Shown: piece after piece, positions 14,712 to 20,786 of the stretch
Position numbering within the stretch: position 1 is the stretch's first letter
Layout of the letters: every line of letters starts with the position of its first letter
Source: a virus
Length of the DNA: 22,737 nt
Strand: one strand, 5' to 3'
IMG/VR virus record: IMGVR_UViG_3300020469_002898
Location: 1 to 22,737 of that record
The notes under the pieces: generated by a model
Told to the model about the DNA's origin: nothing
Seen by the model: only the letters and a program-made list of their open reading frames with translations
Database searches by the model: none
Made by a program: the position numbers and the translations under genes

Positions 14712-14926
14712 CAACCAACCTCAACAACTTCAAGGTCTTCATTCAAACAATCGATCAAAATATCATAGTCATCTAGTGGATCACCAGAGAATTCAACACC
14801 ATCGTTCTCGTAATACTTACGAACCTTTTTGAAAAGTTTCGGATTCTTTACATCAAGATAGAATTCACCATTCGCAGCAGAGCGAAGAGTAGGAAGATCC
14901 TTTTTAAACTTCGAAGTAACAGTCAT
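14711..14926 (-). CDS. 71-residue acidic protein of unknown function
   Basis: A 71-residue protein with a basic head (MTVTSKFKKDLPTLRSA) and an acidic tail (DPLDDYDILIDCLNEDLEVVEVG). It is the first gene after the TATAAT element at 14954-14949, with about 22 nt between the -10 and the ATG and no clear Shine-Dalgarno sequence. Such short, strongly charged first genes in phage early clusters are often host-interaction factors, but nothing in the sequence proves a role here. Confidence 0.65.
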   Translation of the reverse strand: MTVTSKFKKDLPTLRSAANGEFYLDVKNPKLFKKVRKYYENDGVEFSGDPLDDYDILIDCLNEDLEVVEVG

Positions 14927-14948
14927 TGTTCTGTTTGATTACTTTTAT

Positions 14949-14954
14949 ATTATA
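14949..14954 (-). promoter_or_regulatory. -10 element upstream of small-gene cluster
   Basis: TATAAT on the minus strand, 22 nt before the ATG at 14926. No TTGACA-like -35 is present at 16-18 nt; the 14-bp palindrome at 14963-14976 occupies most of the spacer instead. This may be an early promoter that depends on, or is blocked by, a protein bound to the palindrome. Confidence 0.4.
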
Positions 14955-14962
14955 GTGGAACG

Positions 14963-14976
14963 AACCCCATGGGGTT
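14963..14976. repeat. perfect 14-bp palindrome (AACCCCATGGGGTT)
   Basis: A perfect inverted repeat with seven-base half sites, GC-rich in an AT-rich setting, placed in the spacer just upstream of the TATAAT at 14954-14949. There is no T-tract after it on either strand, so it is a poor terminator and a better candidate for an operator. It is 8 bp from a second inverted repeat. Confidence 0.6.
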
Positions 14977-14984
14977 AAGTGAGT

Positions 14985-15004
14985 GGTCAGTTACTTAACT
15001 GGCC
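14985..15004. repeat. 20-bp near-perfect inverted repeat at the end of the Phd-like gene
   Basis: Nine-base arms GGTCAGTTA and TAACTGGCC around a central CT, with one mismatch that becomes a G-U pair in one RNA strand. It covers the last codons and TAA stop of the Phd-like gene. It could be an operator, or a 3' hairpin protecting the short mRNA; no T-run follows to make it a standard terminator. Confidence 0.6.
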
Positions 15005-15165
15005 TCGTTGTGATCTGTATACATTTCATACACTGGATCATTAACTGGAACCATCACAGCTGCGTTTCCATTCTCATTCACTATTCCTAATGCCTCTCCC
15101 TTCTCCACTCTAGTTATTAGTTCGTCCCATCGTTCTTGAAATTCTTCTACAGAAAAAACTTCCAT
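14995..15165 (-). CDS. Phd/YefM-like antitoxin-fold protein (orphan)
   Basis: A 56-residue protein found by reading the gap. Its N-terminal 41 residues follow the Phd/YefM antitoxin pattern: a start strand and helix (MEVFSVEEFQERWDELITRV), then EKGEALGIVNENGNAAVMVP, the strand-turn-strand of Phd with the 'xGExxxIxxxGxxxAxxVP' spacing. The C-terminal toxin-binding tail is only about 15 residues (YEMYTDHNEAS). Neither neighbour looks like a Doc, YoeB or other known toxin. An extended -10 promoter lies 25 nt upstream. It could neutralise a host toxin during infection or act as a small repressor. The family call comes from pattern, not from a search. Confidence 0.65.
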   Translation of the reverse strand: MEVFSVEEFQERWDELITRVEKGEALGIVNENGNAAVMVPVNDPVYEMYTDHNEAS

Positions 15166-15189
15166 CAATCTGTTGTAGTTGGTTTATTT

Positions 15190-15198
15190 ATTATAGCA
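15190..15198 (-). promoter_or_regulatory. extended -10 promoter for the Phd-like gene
   Basis: TGCTATAAT on the minus strand is a perfect extended -10 element; start of transcription is expected near 15183, 18 nt before the ATG at 15165. An AATAAATA sequence at 15192-15185 overlaps it and resembles the late motif, so both host-type and late recognition are possible. It abuts the stop codon of the upstream gene. Confidence 0.55.
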
Positions 15199-15381
15199 CT
15201 ATTTCCACAAACCGATTACAATTAGCAATCCTTGTGCGTAGAAAAATAACAACACTGTACCAATACTTGCACTGATAATTGTTGCTGTTTTGTTGTGTCT
15301 ATCGATGGCCTTATCAATCATTTCCTGACATTGTTTCTCAGTAATATAGTGTTCAGGTTTGATCTCTGGTAATCGTGACAT
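15199..15381 (-). CDS. 60-residue single-pass membrane protein
   Basis: From ATG 15381 the product has 60 residues; the open frame extends upstream into the tRNA-Val gene but that part is ignored. Residues 1-31 are a charged, helical cytoplasmic or periplasmic part (PEHYITEKQCQEMIDKAID), and residues 33-59 form one long hydrophobic segment with a Tyr and Gln in its middle. No signal-peptidase site is apparent. The layout, short soluble helix plus one membrane span, is like small phage membrane proteins of unknown role, and is a mirror of the coiled-coil/TM protein at 21777-22151. A spanin or holin role cannot be assigned. Confidence 0.65.
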   Translation of the reverse strand: MSRLPEIKPEHYITEKQCQEMIDKAIDRHNKTATIISASIGTVLLFFYAQGLLIVIGLWK

Positions 15382-15396
15382 GATAGAAAATACATA

Positions 15397-15468
15397 TGCT
15401 CGAAGAGGGGATCGAACCCCCGACAATCTCCGTGTAAAGGAGGTGCTCTACCCCTGAGCTATTCGAGC
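15397..15468 (-). tRNA. tRNA-Val (TAC)
   Basis: Complete 72-nt cloverleaf: acceptor GCTCGAA/TTCGAGC, D stem GCTC/GAGC, anticodon loop TTTACAC (anticodon TAC, decoding GTA), T loop TTCGATC. The outermost anticodon-stem pair is C-A and one T-stem pair is G-U. Discriminator is A and CCA is not encoded. It follows a 157-nt spacer after the other three tRNAs. Confidence 0.93.
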
Positions 15469-15625
15469 AAACACTACACTTATCCGTATGCTATATGGGC
15501 GTCACACCCAGTATACTGACAGTTTATAATGGAGTAAGACGCAGGTCCACCGCGAATATCAAAGAGGGATGACTCCATCCATCATTCTGGGTGGCATCTT
15601 TGGTTGGAACGTCTCAAGTTCCTGA
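15469..15625 (-). other. 157-nt spacer within the tRNA array, no gene recognised
   Basis: No open reading frame above about a dozen codons and no convincing cloverleaf is seen on either strand. Two small hairpins can be drawn on the minus strand: GGATG-GAGT-CATCC, and GGGTG-TGA-CGCCC with one G-U pair. It may be a decayed tRNA region, a processing leader or a small RNA; nothing decides between these. Confidence 0.4.
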
Positions 15626-15698
15626 CTCCTCCACCTGGACTCGAACCAGGGACAGGGTGATTAACAGTCACCTGCTCTACCAACTGAGCTATAGAGGA
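15626..15698 (-). tRNA. tRNA-Asn (GTT)
   Basis: A 73-nt cloverleaf with acceptor TCCTCTA/TGGAGGA, D arm GCTCAGTTGGTAGAGC, anticodon arm GGTGA-CTGTTAA-TCACC (anticodon GTT, decoding AAC and AAT) and T loop TTCGAGT. Position 1 is T, which pairs with A72. Discriminator G as usual for tRNA-Asn; CCA not encoded. Four nt separate it from tRNA-Gly. Confidence 0.95.
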
Positions 15699-15702
15699 TT
15701 GG

Positions 15703-15773
15703 AGCGGAATACCAGAATCGAACTGGTGACGAAAGGTTGGAAACCTTTAGTTTTGCCTCTAAACTAATTCCGC
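15703..15773 (-). tRNA. tRNA-Gly (TCC)
   Basis: A 71-nt cloverleaf: acceptor GCGGAAT/ATTCCGC, weak D stem GTTT/AAAC, anticodon arm AAAGG-TTTCCAA-CCTTT (anticodon TCC, decoding GGA), T arm ACCAG-TTCGATT-CTGGT. The discriminator is T and CCA is not encoded. It lies 4 nt after tRNA-Arg, so the transcript is processed from a tight array. Confidence 0.93.
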
Positions 15774-15777
15774 GAGG

Positions 15778-15851
15778 CGGGTCAGGAGGGATTCGAACCC
15801 CCGACCAACGCATTAGAAGTGCGTGGCTCTATTCCACTGAGCTACTGACCC
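15778..15851 (-). tRNA. tRNA-Arg (TCT)
   Basis: A 74-nt cloverleaf: acceptor GGGTCAG/CTGACCC, anticodon arm ACGCA-CTTCTAA-TGCGT (anticodon TCT, decoding AGA and probably AGG), T loop TTCGAAT. Discriminator G; CCA not encoded. It is the first tRNA after the promoter at 15924-15952. AGA is a codon typically enriched in AT-rich phages relative to their hosts. Confidence 0.95.
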
Positions 15852-15855
15852 AAGA

Positions 15856-15888
15856 GGTAGTTCCTATCGCCGCTAACCCTGAACTACC
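15856..15888 (-). ncRNA. 8-bp stem-loop in the tRNA leader transcript
   Basis: GGTAGTTC and GAACTACC are perfect complements around a 17-nt loop, four nt before the 5' end of mature tRNA-Arg. The loop carries AGGGTTAG, similar to a tRNA D loop, so this may be a tRNA remnant, or a processing/leader element in the promoter-proximal RNA. Confidence 0.5.
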
Positions 15889-15903
15889 AAGGGGGTCACC
15901 GCA

Positions 15904-15917
15904 GTTGATCTCTCAAC
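15904..15917 (-). ncRNA. 5'-terminal hairpin of the tRNA transcript
   Basis: GTTGA-GAGA-TCAAC on the minus strand gives a five-pair stem with a GAGA (GNRA-type) tetraloop. Its 5' base, 15917, falls at the expected transcription start of the promoter at 15924-15952, so the primary transcript would begin with a base-paired end, a known way to slow 5'-dependent decay. Confidence 0.5.
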
Positions 15918-15923
15918 CTTTAT

Positions 15924-15952
15924 ATTATAGAGGGTGTCCTCTTCTCTGTCAA
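15924..15952 (-). promoter_or_regulatory. consensus sigma70 promoter for the tRNA array
   Basis: TTGACA (15952-15947) and TATAAT (15929-15924) are both perfect and separated by exactly 17 bp on the minus strand. The expected start is about 15917, upstream of a leader and four tRNAs. The -35 overlaps the TGA stop of the lysozyme-like gene. This is the strongest host-type promoter in the window and predicts early, abundant tRNA synthesis. Confidence 0.9.
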
Positions 15953-16542
15953 GCCATAACCAGTTTTGATGTGTATTGATGGCTGTATGCTTTTCTTGAT
16001 CCCTCAACTCCCCATCCTAACCAGTAGTAGGAAGGAACCATGTATTGATTAATACTTTGACCATTACCCTCAAACTCAGGAAGGACTTTTTGGAATTGGG
16101 TTTCATTAATCATATAACGTGTCTGACACTCAAGAGTGCTAGGATTGCATCCATACTTATTAGCAAAATAACTCAACCCCAAATAACGTTGTGTAGAGGT
16201 CCACTGAATGAGTCCGTACCCACCCCTATGACAATCATCGTAAGAAACTCTAGCACCTCCCTCACAAATGTTGGAATTGAACTTGCTTTCTTGTTTAATG
16301 TTACCCATGATCGTTGCCAAGGCATTTCGATCTGTGATTCTTGTTTGGGTTTGTAATTGTTTAAGGACATATTTTTCGTTGTCTGTGCATGTTGGGCAAG
16401 TCCATGTGATTAGTGGAACAACTTCAATAGGTACAGCTGTGTTCTCATCTTCAGTAACATCAACTGTTAAGTTGGCTCCTGTTGAGGCTTGTTGACAACC
16501 CACCAACAATACTGCCAGTAGAGGTGTTAATAGTTTCTTCAT
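15949..16542 (-). CDS. lipoprotein with phage tail-lysozyme (peptidoglycan hydrolase) domain
   Basis: A 197-residue exported protein. Residues 1-15 form a lipoprotein signal (MKKLL..., hydrophobic core) with lipobox LVGC, Cys16 being the predicted lipidation site. A Thr/Glu-rich linker (about 20-45) leads to a domain starting near residue 55 with ALATIMGNIKQESKF (catalytic-type Glu85) and GGYGLIQWT (107-115), the pattern of the Phage_lysozyme2 tail lysozyme family. Six further cysteines (49, 52, 93, 104, 132, 139) suit the oxidising periplasm. It would cut peptidoglycan from a membrane anchor. It has its own promoter, and its stop codon carries the -35 of the tRNA promoter. A lysis or superinfection role is inferred. 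Confidence 0.82.
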   Translation of the reverse strand: MKKLLTPLLAVLLVGCQQASTGANLTVDVTEDENTAVPIEVVPLITWTCPTCTDNEKYVLKQLQTQTRITDRNALATIMGNIKQESKFNSNICEGGARVSYDDCHRGGYGLIQWTSTQRYLGLSYFANKYGCNPSTLECQTRYMINETQFQKVLPEFEGNGQSINQYMVPSYYWLGWGVEGSRKAYSHQYTSKLVMA

Positions 16543-16564
16543 GAGTCAAATAAAAATCTTAAGT

Positions 16565-16593
16565 ATTATAATAGTATTATGTATCTCAGTCAA
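16565..16593 (-). promoter_or_regulatory. sigma70-type promoter for the lipoprotein lysozyme gene
   Basis: TTGACT (16593-16588) and TATAAT (16570-16565) at 17 bp spacing on the minus strand; expected start near 16558, giving a leader of about 16 nt before the ATG at 16542 without a clear Shine-Dalgarno sequence. The -35 includes the TGA stop of the upstream nuclease gene. Confidence 0.8.
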
Positions 16594-17018
16594 ATCTCAA
16601 AGTAATCCTTACGATAATAACGATTCATGATATTGGAATTGTAGTACTTGGGAGTACCATCAACCATAGCTTCTGTGAGAACATCATTTTTAAACAATGC
16701 CTCAGTCTCAGCAAAGTTTGTCTTACCTTTTGTTTTGTGCAGTGAAAGAATCTCTCTACGAAACATGTGAGTTCCGAGAAGTTTAACATCTTGTTTCAGT
16801 TCGTCACATGAACCATAGTACAGTTTCCAATCTGACTCTTTCTTTACTCTTCGTTTCTTTCCAGGAGGTTTTCTGTGAAACCAGAAGACCTTTCGTCCGA
16901 TGTAAAGTCTCTGGTTGGAAAGATTGGTAATGAGATACACAAACCCAAAAAAGTCGTGAACATCATCACTAGTAAAAGGTCTCTCCAGAAAGGTCCAGGG
17001 GTTCTCGTAGTCACACAC
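16590..17018 (-). CDS. GIY-YIG nuclease, SegE-like
   Basis: A 142-residue protein with the GIY-YIG fold signature: FVYLI (26-30) in place of GIY and LYIGRK (38-43) as YIG plus the catalytic Arg42. A very basic loop RKPPGKKRRVKKESDWKLYYGSC follows (in part), typical of SegE-like phage endonucleases, then Glu104/Glu106 in NFAETEALF and Asn127/Asn129 near the end, candidates for the catalytic Glu and Asn. Start is GTG 17018, since the nearby ATG is out of frame. It lies between nrd genes and a tRNA region, as mobile endonucleases often do, though no intron or inserted gene is evident; it may be a domesticated DNA-processing enzyme. A late-type motif lies 20 nt upstream. Confidence 0.82.
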   Translation of the reverse strand: MCDYENPWTFLERPFTSDDVHDFFGFVYLITNLSNQRLYIGRKVFWFHRKPPGKKRRVKKESDWKLYYGSCDELKQDVKLLGTHMFRREILSLHKTKGKTNFAETEALFKNDVLTEAMVDGTPKYYNSNIMNRYYRKDYFEI

Positions 17019-17037
17019 ATAATGTAATCAACTACGA

Positions 17038-17045
17038 TATTTATC
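17038..17045 (-). promoter_or_regulatory. T4-type late promoter-like motif (GATAAATA)
   Basis: GATAAATA on the minus strand matches 7 of 8 bases of the T4 late consensus and shares ATAAATATC with the copy near 14140. It contains the TAA stop of the upstream gene and is 20 nt before the GTG of the GIY-YIG gene, so it could drive that gene late in infection. Confidence 0.45.
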
Positions 17046-17346
17046 GATGCCAATCCCCATCACCTTCCCACACATATTCTGTGGCTCTATCTTCTGTTGA
17101 AGGGTATTGAGATTTACCATACACCCTTCTTACATTTTTAACCTGTTCATCTACAGGAAGTTCATGTAGATAGATGGGTTTTTCATACCACCACTCTAAA
17201 GATTTTTTCAATACCTTATGTACCATACCACGAAAAGGTGACCTGAGACTATCAGACCACCTCTTATAGGACAAGAGAGACTTATTGTAGGGATATTTCC
17301 CTTCTATCTCAGAGTTTAAAGTCTGAGAAAGTGTCTTTTTGTACAT
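17041..17346 (-). CDS. 101-residue protein of unknown function downstream of nrdB
   Basis: The open frame extends to 17469, deep inside nrdB, but ATG 17346 is preferred: it leaves a 38-nt overlap with the end of nrdB and has GGA nine bases upstream (ATG 17370 is another option). The product is basic and aromatic-rich, with RSPFRGMVHKVLKKSLEWWY, then LPVDEQVKNVRRVYGKSQYP and an acidic WEGDGDWHR end. No family is recognised. Its position directly after nrdB in the same direction suggests co-expression with nucleotide-metabolism genes. Confidence 0.65.
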   Translation of the reverse strand: MYKKTLSQTLNSEIEGKYPYNKSLLSYKRWSDSLRSPFRGMVHKVLKKSLEWWYEKPIYLHELPVDEQVKNVRRVYGKSQYPSTEDRATEYVWEGDGDWHR

Positions 17347-18457
17347 CTTGTTTGATTCCACCGACGACATAAGATTCAACTTCAGTTTCTTGTGGTGCCA
17401 CTTGCAATCCTTTTGAGGAAATCCAATGTTGGGTCCAGGGAAGGGGATTGTTCTTAGCAGGAATATCATAGACTGGCTTCAATCCTATACCCTTCATACG
17501 TCTGTTGGCGATCCACTCAACATACTGTTGCAATAAGGTATCGTTTAGACCAATCATAGAACCGTCTTTGAACAGGTAGTCAGCCCAAGCCTTCTCCTCA
17601 TTCACAGCCTTATCGAACATTGCATAAACCCACTCTTCTTCTTCCTTGGCGATCTGTTTCATCATAGGATCATCACCCGCCTTCCATTTGTTTAGAATGT
17701 TTTGGGTGATTGCCAAGTGTTGGTTCTCGTCTCTTGCAATAAGGGAAATGATTTTAGCGGATCCTTCCATAAGTTTGAGTTCACCGAAGGCGAAACTACA
17801 AGCAAAAGAAACATAAAAACGAATACCTTCCAGTATGTTGACATTAGCAACTGCTCTGTAAAGTTTACGCTTAACTTCCTTAATCTCATACTCAGTTGAT
17901 GGAGATCCTCTAAAATCTGCAGACCACATACCAGTAGTACCCCAGACTTGTGCAGTGTTGATGAAGTCATCATATGACTCTGTAACACTCTTGGCACGAT
18001 CTAGGATCTTCTGATCCGTGACAATCTTATCCAACACATCAGCTGGATTAGGATAGATGTTCTTAATGATGTATGTGTATGAGCGGCTATGGATCATTTC
18101 CATAAATCCCCATACTTCCATACATGCTTCTAGTTCAGGCAAGGAACAATATGGAATAAACGCCATACCAGGACCACGACCCTGAATAGAATCAAGCATA
18201 ATCTGATACTTCAGGTTAGAAGTATAGATATGTTTCTGTTCTGGACGAAGAGACTGATAGTCTCCTCTATCTTTCTGTAGTGAAACTTCTTCTGGTCTCC
18301 AGAAGTATCCAAGTTGTTGTGTAGTAAGTTTTTCAAACACCGGATACTTGTAGGTGTCATATCTCTGGACTCCCAGAGGCTTACCAAAGAACATTGGTTG
18401 TTTCTTGGCATCATGCACTTCGGTATTAAACACCGTCATACCTTTCACTTGATTCAT
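17309..18457 (-). CDS. nrdB: ribonucleotide reductase class Ia, beta subunit
   Basis: NrdB holds the diiron-tyrosyl radical that drives ribonucleotide reduction by NrdA. From ATG 18457 (AAGGA four bases upstream) it has 382 residues; another ATG at 18439 would give 376, the length of E. coli NrdB, whereas the open frame starts at a GTG inside nrdA. Ligands are all present: Asp89, Glu120, His123, Glu210, Glu244 and His247, with the radical Tyr127 in MEMIHSRSYTYIIKN. QPMFFGKP at the front and the flexible C-terminal tail ending in TFSDFKL, for docking to NrdA, are also seen. It is 28 nt downstream of nrdA and co-transcribed. Confidence 0.97.
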   Translation of the reverse strand: MNQVKGMTVFNTEVHDAKKQPMFFGKPLGVQRYDTYKYPVFEKLTTQQLGYFWRPEEVSLQKDRGDYQSLRPEQKHIYTSNLKYQIMLDSIQGRGPGMAFIPYCSLPELEACMEVWGFMEMIHSRSYTYIIKNIYPNPADVLDKIVTDQKILDRAKSVTESYDDFINTAQVWGTTGMWSADFRGSPSTEYEIKEVKRKLYRAVANVNILEGIRFYVSFACSFAFGELKLMEGSAKIISLIARDENQHLAITQNILNKWKAGDDPMMKQIAKEEEEWVYAMFDKAVNEEKAWADYLFKDGSMIGLNDTLLQQYVEWIANRRMKGIGLKPVYDIPAKNNPLPWTQHWISSKGLQVAPQETEVESYVVGGIKQDVQKDTFSDFKL

Positions 18458-18485
18458 AATATCCTTGTCACCTACTGGTGAAACT

Positions 18486-20786
18486 TTAAACTGCACAGGA
18501 TTCACACTCTCCCTCCTCGGCTTGTGATAGTTCTAATAACAATTCATCTAACTTCGACTGCGGCTCTTCATCCACTTCATCAGATTTTAAATCGTGAGTG
18601 TTCTGATAGTAGGATGTCTTCCAACCATATTTATAAGTTGTGAGAAAATCCTTTGCCATCTGAGAAACAGGAACTTCGTTGTCAGGATAGTTCTCTGGAT
18701 TATAACTCCAATTACCAGAAATTGCCTGGTCAAAGAACTTTTGCATCACAGCTACTATTCTAATGTATCCACCATTATCTTTCATATCCCATAGAAGAGT
18801 ATAGTTATTCTTCAATGAGGCATACTGGGGAACAATTTGCTTAAGAGGCCCTTTCTTGGACTTCTTAATGGACAAGTATCCACGAGGAGGTTCGATTCCA
18901 TTAGTTGCGTTTGACACAACGGAACTGCTTTCCGATGGCATTTGTGCGGACAGTGTTGAGTTCCTGAGACCGTATTCGAGGATATCATTCCTAAGCATAT
19001 CCCAATCATGTTGCAACTCCGTTGATACTAGTTCATCTACATCTTTCTTATATGTATCGATAGGAAGTGTTCCACTGGAATATTTGGTGCGACCAAAGTA
19101 TTCACAGTGACCTTTCTCCTTAGCCAACTGATTAGAGGCCCTTAAAAGATAATACTGGAAGGACTCAGAGAGTCCATGAACAGCATCCCATGCTTCTTGT
19201 GAATCATAAGAGTAACCCAACTTTGCCAGGTAATGTGCCAATCCAATGTAACCAATACCCAGAGACCTTCTTGCCTTTGTTGCAAGTTCAGCTGCGATGA
19301 TTGGATAGTCCTGGTAGTCAATCAACTCGTCTAGACCCCTTACAGCCAGGTCACAGAGGTCTTCTAGTTCTTCATCGGACTTAATCTTACCAACGTTGAC
19401 TGCTGATAGAATACACAGTGCAATCTCACCAACCTGATCGTCAATATGTGATAAAGGATATGTGGGGAGAGTGATCTCTTGACACAGGTTACTCATCTCA
19501 ACCTTATCTTTAAAGGAAGAGTGAGTATTGCAGTGGTCAATGTTCATCAGATACAAACGACCGGTCTCTGCTCTTTCTTTAAGGATGTCTAGAATCAGTT
19601 CTTGTGCTTTAATACTCTTTCTTGGAACAGACTCATCTCGTTCAAAACTAACATATAAATCATCGAACCCGTCAGTACCAAAGGCATCATACAGACCCGG
19701 TACGTCGTGCGGTGAGAAGAGGCTAATCTCTCCATTCGCAATGAAACGTTCGTAGAAAATCTTTGAAATTTGGATTGAGTAATCAAGTTTCCGTACCCTG
19801 TTGTCTTCTGTGCCTTTGTTGTTCTTTAAGACGATGATGTCTTGGATTTCTTGGTGCCAGATGGGGAAGTGGACTGTTGCTGAGCCACCACGAATCCCAT
19901 TTTGTGTACAGCATCGTACAGTTGATTCAAACTTCTTAAGGAAAGGAACAACGCCAGTGTGCTGTACTTCTCCGCCCCTGATTTTACTGTTGATCCCACG
20001 GATCCTGCCAGCGTTGATACCGATGCCAGCCCTCTGTGCGACATAACGGCCAATGGCCATATCAGAACTAAAAATACTATCCAGGGTGTCATCAACATCA
20101 ACCAGAACACAAGACGCAAACTGGCGTAGGGGAGTTCTGACACCCGCCATGATTGGTGTTGGGATGTTGAGTCTGTGTTTTGAGATGGCATCGTAGTATC
20201 TTCTAACGTAGGAAAGTCTTGTTTCTTTTGGATACTCACGGAAGATTGTCAATGCAATCATCATGTACATGAATTGAGGAGTTTCGTGTACCTTTCCAAC
20301 ACTCCTATCTTGTACTAGGTATTTATCCACAACCTGCCTCAAACCAGCATATGTGAATAAGAAATCACGATCATGATCAATAAAAGTTTCTACCTTCTCA
20401 ATCTCTTCTTGTGAATACTTTGTAAAGATATCTCTATCATAGTGATCATCGTATGCCAGTTTAGTGATGTGATCGATCAAGGAAGGCATCTCCCTCCTAC
20501 CACCATACAATTGCTTCCTAAGAGAGAACAGGAGAAGTCTTGCAGCTACAAATTGATAGTTGGGGTGATCCAAGTCAATCAAGTCACTGGCACTCTTAAT
20601 AAGAATCTCTTGGATCTCAGCAGTAGTAATACCATCATAGAACTGAATACCAGATGTCATCTCTACCTGACTAGCAGACACATTTGATAGGCCATCACAC
20701 GCCTCCTCAACCATAAGATGCATCTTATCCAGGTCAAGTGATTCAACACGACCATCTCTCTTCTGAACTTTTGTACCGTTACTCAT
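18486..20786 (-). CDS. nrdA: ribonucleotide reductase class Ia, alpha subunit
   Basis: A 766-residue catalytic subunit, close to the 761 of E. coli NrdA, reducing NDPs to dNDPs for phage DNA synthesis. The start is ATG 20786, overlapping the primase stop as ATGA; a TTG four codons upstream is not favoured. An ATP-cone region opens the protein (KVQKRDGRVESLDLDKMH). The active site is intact: FASCVLVDVDDTLDSI supplies the first redox Cys, NLCQEI the thiyl-radical Cys and catalytic Glu, and IALCILSAVNVG the second redox Cys. The tail ECESCAV provides the shuttle cysteines. No intein or intron interrupts it. It pairs with nrdB downstream and gp61-like primase upstream, the usual T4-like marine phage order. 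Confidence 0.97.
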   Translation of the reverse strand: MSNGTKVQKRDGRVESLDLDKMHLMVEEACDGLSNVSASQVEMTSGIQFYDGITTAEIQEILIKSASDLIDLDHPNYQFVAARLLLFSLRKQLYGGRREMPSLIDHITKLAYDDHYDRDIFTKYSQEEIEKVETFIDHDRDFLFTYAGLRQVVDKYLVQDRSVGKVHETPQFMYMMIALTIFREYPKETRLSYVRRYYDAISKHRLNIPTPIMAGVRTPLRQFASCVLVDVDDTLDSIFSSDMAIGRYVAQRAGIGINAGRIRGINSKIRGGEVQHTGVVPFLKKFESTVRCCTQNGIRGGSATVHFPIWHQEIQDIIVLKNNKGTEDNRVRKLDYSIQISKIFYERFIANGEISLFSPHDVPGLYDAFGTDGFDDLYVSFERDESVPRKSIKAQELILDILKERAETGRLYLMNIDHCNTHSSFKDKVEMSNLCQEITLPTYPLSHIDDQVGEIALCILSAVNVGKIKSDEELEDLCDLAVRGLDELIDYQDYPIIAAELATKARRSLGIGYIGLAHYLAKLGYSYDSQEAWDAVHGLSESFQYYLLRASNQLAKEKGHCEYFGRTKYSSGTLPIDTYKKDVDELVSTELQHDWDMLRNDILEYGLRNSTLSAQMPSESSSVVSNATNGIEPPRGYLSIKKSKKGPLKQIVPQYASLKNNYTLLWDMKDNGGYIRIVAVMQKFFDQAISGNWSYNPENYPDNEVPVSQMAKDFLTTYKYGWKTSYYQNTHDLKSDEVDEEPQSKLDELLLELSQAEEGECESCAV

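Noticed and set aside
14963-14976. Palindrome as intrinsic terminator of the Phd-like gene
   Set aside because: No T-tract follows the stem on the minus strand; an operator is more likely.
15469-15625. A fifth tRNA in the spacer
   Set aside because: A T-loop-like GTTCCAACC exists on the minus strand, but no matching T stem or acceptor stem can be formed.
17347-17469. Long upstream extension of the gene after nrdB
   Set aside because: It is fully inside nrdB in another frame, and a later ATG leaves only a 38-nt overlap.
18628-18635. Perfect TATAAATA (T4 late consensus) on the minus strand
   Set aside because: It lies inside nrdA and is forced by the codons of Tyr-Lys-Tyr; no gene start follows it.
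18486-20786. Possible intein or intron in nrdA
   Set aside because: Length matches the standalone family and the active-site regions are continuous, so no insertion is present.
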